From Neoakkermansia glycaniphila (GTDB lineage Bacteria; Verrucomicrobiota; Verrucomicrobiia; Verrucomicrobiales; Akkermansiaceae): a stretch of 64,000 bases of DNA. The stretch lies in assembly GCF_001683795.1 (NCBI RefSeq), contig NZ_LIGX01000013.1, forward strand, positions 1 to 64,000. Direction: 5' to 3'. Below the pieces are notes generated by a model. The model saw only the letters and a list, made by a program, of their open reading frames with translations. It made no database searches and had not been told where the DNA came from. Positions 54,598 through 63,054 of this stretch are shown one piece after another; the first letter of the stretch is position 1; the number at the start of each line of letters is the position of its first letter. The translations under genes and the position numbers were made by a program.

Positions 54598-56533
54598 GAT
54601 GATGAAGACGTGCGGATGCAATGATGGAGAGGGCTGCGGGCAGGTTTTTCGGGCCGGCGATTCCATGGCCGGGCATGATTTGCGCAGGCAGGATTGGCTG
54701 ATGGCGGTGCGGTTTGCGGTTGCCGCCGGTTTGGCGTTTGCCGGGTGGATGTTCGGCGAGGGTTGGGAAGGGGTTGCCTGCTATGCGGCGGCTTATGTGG
54801 TGGCCGGAGGGCATGTGATGGCTGCTGCCGCGAGGAATGTTTTGCGGGGCAGGGTGTTCGATGAGAATTTCCTGATGACGGTGGCTTCGCTTGGGGCGTT
54901 TTATCTGGGCGAGTATGCGGAGGGGGTGGCGATTATGCTGTTTTATCTGGTCGGCGAGCATTTGCAGGAGCGTTCGGTGGCGAAGTCGAAGCAGTCGATT
55001 TCATCTTTGATGCAGTTGAGGCCGGATACGGCCCGTGTGCGCGATGCGGAGGGCCATACGCGCGAGGTGCCTGCCGCCGAGGCGGTGCCGGGAGATTGCC
55101 TGTTGGTGCATCCGGGAGAGCGTGTGCCGGTGGATGGCGTGGTGCTGGAGGGGGTGTCTTCTCTGGATACGAGTTCGTTGACGGGGGAGTCGTTGCCCCG
55201 TGAAGTTTCGGTAGGGGATGAGGTGCTTTCCGGCTGTGTGAATCTTTCGGGGGTGCTTGCGGTGCGGGTGCGTAAGAGGTGGGAGGATTCGACGGCTGCG
55301 CGGGTGCTGGAGATCGTGCAGGCTTCGGCGGAGCGCAAGACGAAGCTGGAGAATTTGATTACGAGGATTTCCTCATGGTATACGCCGTGCGTGGTGGCGG
55401 CAGCTTGCCTGCTGGCGGTGCTGTTTCCCCTGTTGGGCGATGTGTCCTGGGCGGAGGGGCTGCGGCGCGGGGTTATTCTGCTGGTGATTTCCTGTCCGTG
55501 CGCGCTGGTGCTGTCGATTCCTCTGACGTTTTGTGCGGCCATCGGCCGGGCGTCGCGGCTGGGGATTCTGTTCAAGGGGAGTGCGTTTGTAGATGCGTTG
55601 AACCGGGTGCGGATGGTGGCTTTCGATAAGACGGGAACTCTGACGGAGGGAGATTTTGAGGTGTCGGAGGTGAGGGCTTGGCCGCCGTTTTCGAGGAAGG
55701 ATATTTTGTTTGTTGCGGCTTCTTTGGAGGCCGTGTCGCCTCATCCTATCGCGCGGTCGATCGTGCGGGCTTGGAGTGGCTCTCGGGAGCTGGAGCGGGT
55801 GGAGGATGGCAAGGTGGTGGCGGGCAAGGGGGTATGCGGCATGCTGAAGGGGCGTTTTGTGATGGTGGGCAAGGCGTCGTGGCTGCAGGAGGCAGGGGTG
55901 GTGTTGCAGGCCGATGATAAGGAGGACGGTTCTGTGGTTGTGGAGCTTGCTGTGGATGGGGTGTATGCCGGGCGTATCAAGCTGGCGGACCGGATGAGGG
56001 GGGCTGCGCCTGCGGTGGTTGATTTTTTGAGGGGTGCCGGGTGCGAGTTGGCTGTGCTGACAGGCGATACTGTGGTTGCCGGCCAGTATGTGGCGCGCCG
56101 TTTAAGGATTCCGACGTTCCATACGAATTTGTTGCCGGATGCGAAGGTTTCTTGTCTGGAGTTGTTTCAGAGAAGGCTTGGCGGTAAGGGGTATGTGGCT
56201 TTCGTGGGTGACGGGATGAATGATGCGCCGGTGCTGACTCGGGCGGATATCGGTATCGCCATGGGAGGCCTCGGTTCGGATGTGGCGATGGAGGCGGCCG
56301 ATGTGGTGCTGATGGCGAATGATTTGTCGAAGCTGCCGATAGCGTTCGGGTTGGCGCAGCATGCCCGGCGGCTGGTACGGCAGAATATATGGTTGATTGC
56401 CGGGGTGAAGGGTGTTGTGCTGGCGATGGGGGTGCTCGGAGTGGCGACGACGTGGGAAGCTGTGTTTGCGGATGTGGGGGTGTCGATTCTTGCTTCGTTG
56501 AATGCGTTGCGCGGGTTTGCCCGTTTCGGTTGA
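54590..56533 (+). CDS. Zn2+/Cd2+-type P1B ATPase (metal efflux)
   Basis: Heavy-metal export ATPase of 647 residues. There is no HMA domain; instead the N-terminus has cysteines (TCGCNDGEGCG) that may bind metal. Conserved parts: TGES actuator motif, SCPCAL metal site in the sixth helix, DKTGTLTEGD phosphorylation site, SPHPIA and GDGMNDAPVL. The CPC motif with the zinc-type regulator next to it points to Zn2+/Cd2+ rather than copper. Start ATG 54590 overlaps the regulator stop. Confidence 0.9.
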   Translation: MNEMMKTCGCNDGEGCGQVFRAGDSMAGHDLRRQDWLMAVRFAVAAGLAFAGWMFGEGWEGVACYAAAYVVAGGHVMAAAARNVLRGRVFDENFLMTVASLGAFYLGEYAEGVAIMLFYLVGEHLQERSVAKSKQSISSLMQLRPDTARVRDAEGHTREVPAAEAVPGDCLLVHPGERVPVDGVVLEGVSSLDTSSLTGESLPREVSVGDEVLSGCVNLSGVLAVRVRKRWEDSTAARVLEIVQASAERKTKLENLITRISSWYTPCVVAAACLLAVLFPLLGDVSWAEGLRRGVILLVISCPCALVLSIPLTFCAAIGRASRLGILFKGSAFVDALNRVRMVAFDKTGTLTEGDFEVSEVRAWPPFSRKDILFVAASLEAVSPHPIARSIVRAWSGSRELERVEDGKVVAGKGVCGMLKGRFVMVGKASWLQEAGVVLQADDKEDGSVVVELAVDGVYAGRIKLADRMRGAAPAVVDFLRGAGCELAVLTGDTVVAGQYVARRLRIPTFHTNLLPDAKVSCLELFQRRLGGKGYVAFVGDGMNDAPVLTRADIGIAMGGLGSDVAMEAADVVLMANDLSKLPIAFGLAQHARRLVRQNIWLIAGVKGVVLAMGVLGVATTWEAVFADVGVSILASLNALRGFARFG

Positions 56534-56723
56534 GGGCTGGATGTGTGTTTGAGCCGGGCGTTTCCGGTTGTGGCGGTGTTCGTGTTGACGGGGGGATGGA
56601 TCCGGTGTTCCGCGAGGCGCGGTATGCGGTGATTGTAGGCGGCATGGGGGCGAATGATTTTCCGGGCACCCAGGGAGAGCCGTGGGATGCCCGGGAGGAG
56701 ATGCCGCGTGATACGTGCGGTGC

Positions 56724-59525
56724 TCAGCCTTGCTGCGTATGCGGTGATGAGGCCGTGGCGGCATCGGGGTTCCGCAGTTTCCGAACGAGTTTCGCGATTT
56801 CCATCTGGACGATGGAGAGGAAGGAGACGCCTGCGACGATGGCCCATTCCGTGCCGCTGAGCCAGGTGAGCCGGAAGGCTTGCTGGAGCGAGGGGATGAA
56901 GAGGAGGCAGGCCATTAGAGCTGCCGAGACGGCGAAGGCGACCCAGAGCCACGGGTTGTGGCCTTCGGCCCGTACCCAGATGGGGGAGGTGTTGGAGCGC
57001 TGGTTGAAGGATCGGAGCATTTGCGAGAGGGCGAGGACGGAGAAGGCCATGGTCTGGCCGGTGGCGTGGCCGCCTGCGCGGTTGCCGTACCAGTAGGCGG
57101 CGAGGGTCATGGCGGCGACGAAGAGGCCCTGCGAGACGACGCGGGTGATGAGGTCGCGCTCGAAGAGGGTTCCCGATTTGACGGGTTTGTATTTCATGAT
57201 GTGCCTGTCCGCCGGGTCTACGCCGAGGGCGAGGGCGGGCAGGGTGGCGGTGGCGAGGTTGACCCAGAGGATGTGGACGCCGAGGAGGGGGGATTGCCAG
57301 TTGAGGAGGGTGGCGATGAAGAGGGTGGCGATTTCCGCGATGTTGCCGACGAGGAGGAACTGGATGACTTTCTGGATGTTCCGGTAGACACGGCGACCTT
57401 CCTTGATGGCTTGGGCGATGGTGGTGAAGCTGTCGTCGAGGAGGATCATGTCGGAGGCACCTTTGGCGACGTCGGTTCCGGTGATGCCCATGGCGACGCC
57501 GATGTCTGCCGCTTTGAGGGCGGGGGAGTCGTTGACGCCGTCTCCGGTCATGGCGGCGATTTCGCCGTTTCGTTTGAGCGATTGGATGATGTCGAGTTTG
57601 TCCGCCGGGGAGACGCGGGCGAAGACGGTGGTTGTTTTGACGGCGGCGTCGAGTTGGGCGGGGGTCATGCGGGAGAGTTCTTCTCCGGTGACGATGGTGC
57701 CTCCGGGGTGCCAGATGCCGAGTTCCTGCGCGATGGCGCGGGCGGTGTTGCGGTGGTCTCCGGTGATCATGACGGTGCGGATGCCGGCTTCGCGGCAGAT
57801 GCGGACGGATTCGGCGACTTCTTTGCGCGGAGGGTCGATCATGCCCGCGAGGCCGACGAAGGTGAGGCCGTGTTCGAGGTTTTCATCGCCGGAGGCAGGC
57901 AGGGTATCGATTTCCCTGACAGCGAAGCCGAGGACGCGCAGGGCCTGTTCCGACATGGAGTCGGCAATGGCGGCGATGCGTTCCCTGTCTTCCTGCGTGA
58001 TGGGGCGTATTTCGGTGCCGTCGAAGATGCTGGTGCATTGCGCGAGGATGGAGTCGGGGGCTCCTTTGGTGTAGAGGATATGCTGCCCGTCGGTGAGGTT
58101 GACGGTGGACATCCGTTTTCTGTCGGAGTCGAAGGGGTGTTCGAGGAGGCGGGGGTGTGCGGTTTCCAGTTGCGCCTGGTTGATGCCGAAGGCGGCGGCG
58201 AGGTGGATGAGGGCTCCTTCGGTGGGGTCTCCAATGATTTCGCCTGCGCGGTCGGGGTCGAGGGAGGCGTTGTTGCACAAGGCTGCCGCATGGATGAGGC
58301 GGGTGTAGGAATCGGGGGCTTCGACCGCTTTCGCAAGCGGGACGACGGAGCCTAGGGTGAGGCCTTGCCCGGCGGCGAGGTGGGTGACGGTCATCCTGTT
58401 GAGGGTGAGGGTGCCCGTTTTGTCGCTGCAGATGACGGTGGCATTGCCGAGGGTTTCGACGGCGGGGAGTTTGCGGACGAGGGCGTTGCGTTTCGCCATG
58501 CGCTGAACACCCAGGGCCATGACGATGGTGGCGGTGGCGGGTAAGCCTTCCGGGATGATGGAGATGGCCAGCGAGATGGCGATCATGAGCTGCGGGACGA
58601 GGGGGCGCTGGTAGAGGAAGCCGAGCGCGAAGATGAGGATGCAGACGATGATGCCGACGATGGTGAGGGTTTTGCCGACGGCGTTGAGTTTGCGTTTGAG
58701 CGGGGTGTCCAGCTCGTCCTGGTTTTCGAGCATTCCGGCGATGCTGCCTACTTCGGTGTGCATGCCGGTGGCGGTGACGATGCCGGTGCCACGGCCGTAG
58801 GTGACGATGGAGGAGGCGTAGGCCATGTTTTTCCGGTCGCCGAGGGGGCAGTTTTCCGGGAGTTCGGCAATGGCGTTTTTGCTGGAGGGGAGGGATTCTC
58901 CTGTGAGGGAAGCTTCCTGTATCTGGAGGTTGGATGATTCGATGAGTCGGATGTCCGCGGGTACCATGGAGCCGTCTTCAAGGAAGACGATGTCGCCGGG
59001 GACGAGCATGGAGGAGGGGATGATGCTTTCCTCTCCTTGGCGAAGCGCTTTGGCATGGGGGGTGTTCATGCTGCGGAGGGCTTCAAGAGCCGATTCCGCT
59101 TTTTTTTCCTGAACGATGCCGATGATGGTGTTGAGGATGACGATGGCGAGGATGACGAAGCCTTCCGTCCATTCGTCGAGGCATGCCGAGAGGATGGCTG
59201 CTCCGATGAGGATGAGGATCATGGGATCGGCCATGTGTTCCCGGATCATTCGGAGGGTGGTTTTCGGTTCTTTGGCACGGAGTTCGTTGCGGCCGCAGAG
59301 GCGGAGCCGTTGTTCCGCTTCGGCATCGCTGAGGCCGTTCCGGGTGGTGGCGAGGGTGGCGCAGACGGTTTCTGTGCTTTTTGCGTGCCATGGTTCGGGG
59401 CACGAAAAAGGCATGGCCGTGTTCTCACAGGGAGAGGTGGTCATGCCTTCGCGTGGTCGGGATGCGTTTGTTTTGCTGCTACTTAGGGGAATGCTGCCGT
59501 TGTCGTCGCTGGATGATTGGTCCAT
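56724..59525 (-). CDS. P-type cation-transporting ATPase, Ca2+-type (P2)
   Basis: A 933-residue P2-type ATPase. TGESLPSSK (actuator), IPEGLPATATIVMALGVQRMA (PEGLP in the ion-binding helix, as in Ca2+ pumps), SDKTGTLT (phosphorylated Asp), and TGDGVNDSPALK are all present. The C-terminal four helices are typical (LWVNLATATLPALALG). Calcium export is likeliest; Na+ or Mn2+ is possible. The start is uncertain: ATG 59525, 59444 or 59414 all precede the conserved WHAKS region. It converges with the P1B ATPase gene. Confidence 0.85.
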   Translation of the reverse strand: MDQSSSDDNGSIPLSSSKTNASRPREGMTTSPCENTAMPFSCPEPWHAKSTETVCATLATTRNGLSDAEAEQRLRLCGRNELRAKEPKTTLRMIREHMADPMILILIGAAILSACLDEWTEGFVILAIVILNTIIGIVQEKKAESALEALRSMNTPHAKALRQGEESIIPSSMLVPGDIVFLEDGSMVPADIRLIESSNLQIQEASLTGESLPSSKNAIAELPENCPLGDRKNMAYASSIVTYGRGTGIVTATGMHTEVGSIAGMLENQDELDTPLKRKLNAVGKTLTIVGIIVCILIFALGFLYQRPLVPQLMIAISLAISIIPEGLPATATIVMALGVQRMAKRNALVRKLPAVETLGNATVICSDKTGTLTLNRMTVTHLAAGQGLTLGSVVPLAKAVEAPDSYTRLIHAAALCNNASLDPDRAGEIIGDPTEGALIHLAAAFGINQAQLETAHPRLLEHPFDSDRKRMSTVNLTDGQHILYTKGAPDSILAQCTSIFDGTEIRPITQEDRERIAAIADSMSEQALRVLGFAVREIDTLPASGDENLEHGLTFVGLAGMIDPPRKEVAESVRICREAGIRTVMITGDHRNTARAIAQELGIWHPGGTIVTGEELSRMTPAQLDAAVKTTTVFARVSPADKLDIIQSLKRNGEIAAMTGDGVNDSPALKAADIGVAMGITGTDVAKGASDMILLDDSFTTIAQAIKEGRRVYRNIQKVIQFLLVGNIAEIATLFIATLLNWQSPLLGVHILWVNLATATLPALALGVDPADRHIMKYKPVKSGTLFERDLITRVVSQGLFVAAMTLAAYWYGNRAGGHATGQTMAFSVLALSQMLRSFNQRSNTSPIWVRAEGHNPWLWVAFAVSAALMACLLFIPSLQQAFRLTWLSGTEWAIVAGVSFLSIVQMEIAKLVRKLRNPDAATASSPHTQQG

Positions 59526-59765
59526 GTGTGTGTCGATATGATGATGGTGTCCGAGCCGTGAGATTCTACAGGCTGGATATCATTATGAGGCGGGAGCTGC
59601 GGTTTTTGTTCAATTTTTTTGAAGGAGATGCGTGTGTTTGCCTGTTCTTGCCGCAATTCGTGCTTGCATGCTGATGTGAAAGGTGTAGAAACAGGGAACA
59701 CGTTCCGGAGAAGAGTCGGTATTCGGCTGTATCGTCCGGGTTTGTTCAAAATAGAGGTATTCGTG

Positions 59766-60167
59766 ATGAAAAAGTATGTTGTTGCGCTGTCGTCGTTGCT
59801 GTTTGTTGCCTGTTCGTCTTCACACCAGAGTGATTTGACGGGGAGCTGGGTGATGCCTGTTCCGGGGCAGCCCGGCAAGGTGCAGGGGTTTCGGTTGGAG
59901 GAGGGCGGCAAGGCGTCTTCCATCAATATGGCGACGCTGGTGTATGAAGGATGGAAGCGCGACGGCGATGTTCTGACCGTTTCGGGCAAGAGTGTCGGCA
60001 ACAGGCAGACGATCCCGTTCACGGAGAATTTCAGGATTGTCAAATTGTCACGCATTGGGTATGCGAAAGGAAATGTCGATGCCTTGCAGAAAAAAATTCC
60101 CTCGAAGGGGCTGCTATTGGAAAAGGCAAAAGACGGTACGATACTTTTCCGCTATAAGAAATCATGA
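59766..60167 (+). CDS. Small lipocalin-like lipoprotein
   Basis: A 133-residue lipoprotein with signal and lipobox (LLFVAC, Cys17). The body begins LTGSWVMPVPGQPG, the G-x-W start of lipocalin-like domains, and continues with alternating strands. Ligand unknown. ATG 59766 begins the signal; the longer frame upstream is not used. The 240 bp between it and the Ca2+-ATPase start (divergent genes) shows no clear promoter. Confidence 0.68.
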   Translation: MKKYVVALSSLLFVACSSSHQSDLTGSWVMPVPGQPGKVQGFRLEEGGKASSINMATLVYEGWKRDGDVLTVSGKSVGNRQTIPFTENFRIVKLSRIGYAKGNVDALQKKIPSKGLLLEKAKDGTILFRYKKS

Positions 60168-60173
60168 TTCGCG

Positions 60174-60893
60174 TCACAAAGGGGCACTAGGAGTGCTTGA
60201 TTCCTGCCGCCGGAGCCATGCTTCGTGGAGGTCGGGACGGTTGGTTTGCGTGCGGATGATTGCCTGTTCGCGTTTCCAGTCGGCAATGGCTTTGTGGTTG
60301 CCGGAGAGGAGGATTTCGGGTACCTGCATGCCCCGGTATTCGTTGGGCTTGGTGTAGGCCGGGGCTTCGAGGAGGCCGTCGGCGAAGGATTCTTCTTCGG
60401 ATGAGCGTTCGTCGCCGAGGGTGCCGGGGATGAGGCGGGTGATGGCATCAATGACGATGACGGCAGCGATGGCACCGTTGGTGAGGATGTAGTCGCCGAT
60501 GGAGAGTTCGATGTCGACGAGGGTGTCGATGATGCGCTGGTCGACGCCTTCGTAGTGGCCGCAGAGGATGATGTAGTGGCCGCTGTGGTCTGCAAGTTCG
60601 CGGGCGATGCTTTGGTTGAAGGTGCGGCCCTGCGGGGTCATGAGGATGATGCGGGTGTTTTCGCGGCGCAGTTGTTCGACGGCGGCGAAGACGGGTTCGC
60701 ATTTCATGAGCATGCCCTGGCCGCCGCCGCAGAGGTAGTCGTCCGTGCGGCGGTGTTTGTCGTACGCCCAGTCGCGGAGGTTGTGGGCGCGGACGGAGAC
60801 GATGCCCGCATCCCCGGCGCGGCCGAGGATGCTTTGGGAGAGCGGTCCCAGTACCATGTCGGGGAACAGGGTGAGGACGTCTATTTCAAGCAT
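60174..60893 (-). CDS. trmD: tRNA (guanine-N1)-methyltransferase
   Basis: Methylates G37 of tRNAs reading CNN codons to prevent frameshifting. The 239-residue protein has the knotted SPOUT signatures: LTLFPDMVLGPLSQSILGRA, YILCGHYEGVDQRI, and SIGDYILTNGAIAAVIVIDAI. It follows prfB by 4 bp, so two translation-fidelity genes are co-transcribed. It ends 6 bp from the lipocalin-like gene on the other strand. Confidence 0.95.
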   Translation of the reverse strand: MLEIDVLTLFPDMVLGPLSQSILGRAGDAGIVSVRAHNLRDWAYDKHRRTDDYLCGGGQGMLMKCEPVFAAVEQLRRENTRIILMTPQGRTFNQSIARELADHSGHYIILCGHYEGVDQRIIDTLVDIELSIGDYILTNGAIAAVIVIDAITRLIPGTLGDERSSEEESFADGLLEAPAYTKPNEYRGMQVPEILLSGNHKAIADWKREQAIIRTQTNRPDLHEAWLRRQESSTPSAPL

Positions 60894-60897
60894 GGTT

Positions 60898-62014
60898 TTA
60901 TTTGGCTACGTTGCGGCGAAGCATGCCTTCGATGTAGGGATCAAGGTTGCCGTCCATGACGTCCTGTATGTTGCCGGATTCGATTCCCGTGCGGAGGTCT
61001 TTTGCCATTTGGTAGGGCTGGAAGACGTAGGAGCGGATTTGGTTGCCCCAGCCGATGTCGCCTTTTTCGCTGTATTGGCGGTCGGCTTCGGCACGCTTGC
61101 GGTCTTCTTCAAGCTGGATGAGCTTGGCCTTGAGCATGTTCATGGCTTCTTCACGGTTGCGGAGCTGGCTGCGCTGGGTTTGGCAGGCGACGATGAGTCC
61201 GGTCGGAAGGTGGGTGAGGCGGACGGCGGTTTCGACTTTGTTGACGTTTTGTCCGCCTTTGCCGCCTGCGCGGTAGGTGTCCATTTTGACGTCGCGGTCG
61301 AGGACTTCGATGGCGACGGTGTCGGAGATGTCCGGCGTGGCGTCGAGGGAGGCGAAGGAGGTGTGGCGTTTGCCGGCGGAGTCGAAGGGCGAGATGCGGA
61401 CGAGGCGGTGGATGCCGCGTTCGTTTTTGAGGTAGCCGTATGCGTATTCGCCTTCGATTTTGATGGTGACGGAGCGGATGCCTGCGTCGTCGCCGTCGGT
61501 GCTTTCCATGATTTCCATGGTGTAGCCTTTGCGTTCACACCAGCGCATGTACATGCGCATGAGCATGCTTGCCCAGTCGCAGGCTTCGGTGCCGCCTGCG
61601 CCCGCGTGGATGGTGATGTAGCATCCGGCGGAGTCGTGAGGGCTGTTCAGCAGGGTGATGAGTTCGAATTCTTCAAGTTTTTTGACCCATGCGTGGTATT
61701 CCTTGACGGTTTCGACGGCCATGGCATGGTCGTCTTCTTCCTGAGCCATTTCGATGAGGATTTCGAGGTCTTCAAGGCCGGTTTCGAGCGCGCGCATCTG
61801 TTCGAGGCGGCGTTTCATGGGGTTGATTTCGTTCATCAGGGCGCGGGCTTCGGTGGGGTTGTCCCAGAAGTCCGGTGCGCTCATGCGTTCATCGAGGTGG
61901 GCTACTTTCTGTTCGAGTGTAGCGAGGTCAAAGATAGCTCCCGAGCTCGGAAAGACGGCTCTTCAATGCAGCCGTGTCGAGCGCCGAGAGATCAGAATCA
62001 GCGTGTGTGTCCAT
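60898..62014 (-). CDS. prfB: Peptide chain release factor 2 with programmed +1 frameshift
   Basis: RF2 recognises UGA and UAA stops. ATG 62014 opens 28 codons ending in CTT, followed by an in-frame TGA at 61930-61928. Shifting by +1 at CTT-TGA-C continues with GAC and reaches the stop at 60898, giving 371 residues, close to E. coli RF2. The SPF anticodon-like motif ([14 protein letters not shown]) and the GGQ loop ([17 protein letters not shown]) are intact. Because TGA is the frameshift stop, high RF2 represses its own synthesis. Confidence 0.93.
61927..61945 (-). promoter_or_regulatory. prfB recoding site (CTT TGA C with SD-like GGGAG upstream)
   Basis: Read on the minus strand: GGGAG, one base, then TAT CTT TGA C. 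E. coli has AGGGGG TAT CTT TGA C, so the slippery codon, stop and following C are the same and the internal SD-like element is present. Confidence 0.85.
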
Positions 62015-62023
62015 GTGGAGGGG

Positions 62024-62052
62024 AGTATAGCGGAGGTGGGGACGGTTTGCAA
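62024..62052 (-). promoter_or_regulatory. Promoter of prfB-trmD
   Basis: Minus-strand TTGCAA and TATACT boxes 17 bp apart; the -10 box ends 9 nt before the ATG, so the leader is about 3 nt. Confidence 0.55.
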
Positions 62053-62133
62053 GGAGAAAGGGGTTCTCAGGCGCCGCAGGGTGCGCCATACGCCGCAGAG
62101 GCTGCTTGACAGGGGGGCTCGTGGCGGTATGGA

Positions 62134-63021
62134 TCAGGCGTCGGCGGAGAAGTGCGGGGTGAAGATGCGGCGGCTGTGGTTGCCGGGCGGTACGGGGGTG
62201 TTCGGCCAGACGAGGCATTCTGTGAGTGTGGTGTCTTCGGGGACGCTTGCATTTTCTCCGATGACGGTCTGAGGGCAGACAATGGCGGTTGAATCGATTT
62301 GCACCGAGGGGTGGATGCGGTTGCGATCGCCTTTCGGAAGGTCGAGCATCATGTCGAGGTAGGCGGCTGGGGTGCCTGGTTCGTACCAGCGGGCTTCATC
62401 GAAGAGGACTCCGGCTATTTGTCCCCGGCGGATGAGTTCGATCCAGACGGGGACGATGGAGCAGGTTTCTTCATCTGGGAAGAGGTCGGCAATGGCCGGT
62501 TCCATGATGTAGATTCCGGCGAATTGGCAGGTGCCTTTGTCTTTGCCAAGGAGGTGGCGCATGTCGGTGACGCGGCCGGCCGTTTCGTCGAATCCTACGT
62601 TGCGGTTGCCGTCTTTGCTGCGGAGGGCGAGGGTGACCATGGCTCCCGAGGCTTTGTGTGCGGCGATGAGCTGCTGCAGGGGGAGGTCGGTGAGGATGTC
62701 GCCGTTCTGGACGAGCAGGGGGGAGTCCTTGTCGATGAGGGGCAGGATTTTGCGGATGCCGCCGCCGGAGTCCAGCGGGGTGAGTTCGTAGCTGAAGCGG
62801 ATGGGGCAGCCGCGCCATTCATGCTCGGGGAAGGCGCGATCCCAGCACAGAGCGAGGTGCGAGGTGTTGATGATGAATTCGCGGATTCCCGCTTCGTAGT
62901 GGTAGTCGAGCAGGAGTTCGGCCATGGGCTGCTGGAAGACGGGGATGAGCGGCTTCGGCAGGAGCGATGTGAGCGGCATGAGGCGGGTGCCGAGTCCGGC
63001 ACCGAGGATGAACGATTGCAT
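62134..63021 (-). CDS. Sugar-1-phosphate nucleotidyltransferase
   Basis: A 295-residue NDP-sugar pyrophosphorylase. FILGAGLGTRLMPLT and LPKPLIPV form the nucleotide- and Mg2+-binding motif; LVQNGDILTD carries the second metal site and WYEPGTPAAYLDM is the later conserved part. The last 60 residues (IHPSVQIDSTAIVCPQTVIGENASV) have the start of a left-handed beta-helix. It may be a mannose-1-phosphate guanylyltransferase or MurNAc-1-phosphate uridylyltransferase-like enzyme; the sequence does not decide. Confidence 0.82.
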   Translation of the reverse strand: MQSFILGAGLGTRLMPLTSLLPKPLIPVFQQPMAELLLDYHYEAGIREFIINTSHLALCWDRAFPEHEWRGCPIRFSYELTPLDSGGGIRKILPLIDKDSPLLVQNGDILTDLPLQQLIAAHKASGAMVTLALRSKDGNRNVGFDETAGRVTDMRHLLGKDKGTCQFAGIYIMEPAIADLFPDEETCSIVPVWIELIRRGQIAGVLFDEARWYEPGTPAAYLDMMLDLPKGDRNRIHPSVQIDSTAIVCPQTVIGENASVPEDTTLTECLVWPNTPVPPGNHSRRIFTPHFSADA

Positions 63022-63054
63022 GGATGGTTTGGATGAAGAGATGGCTGCGCCGGA

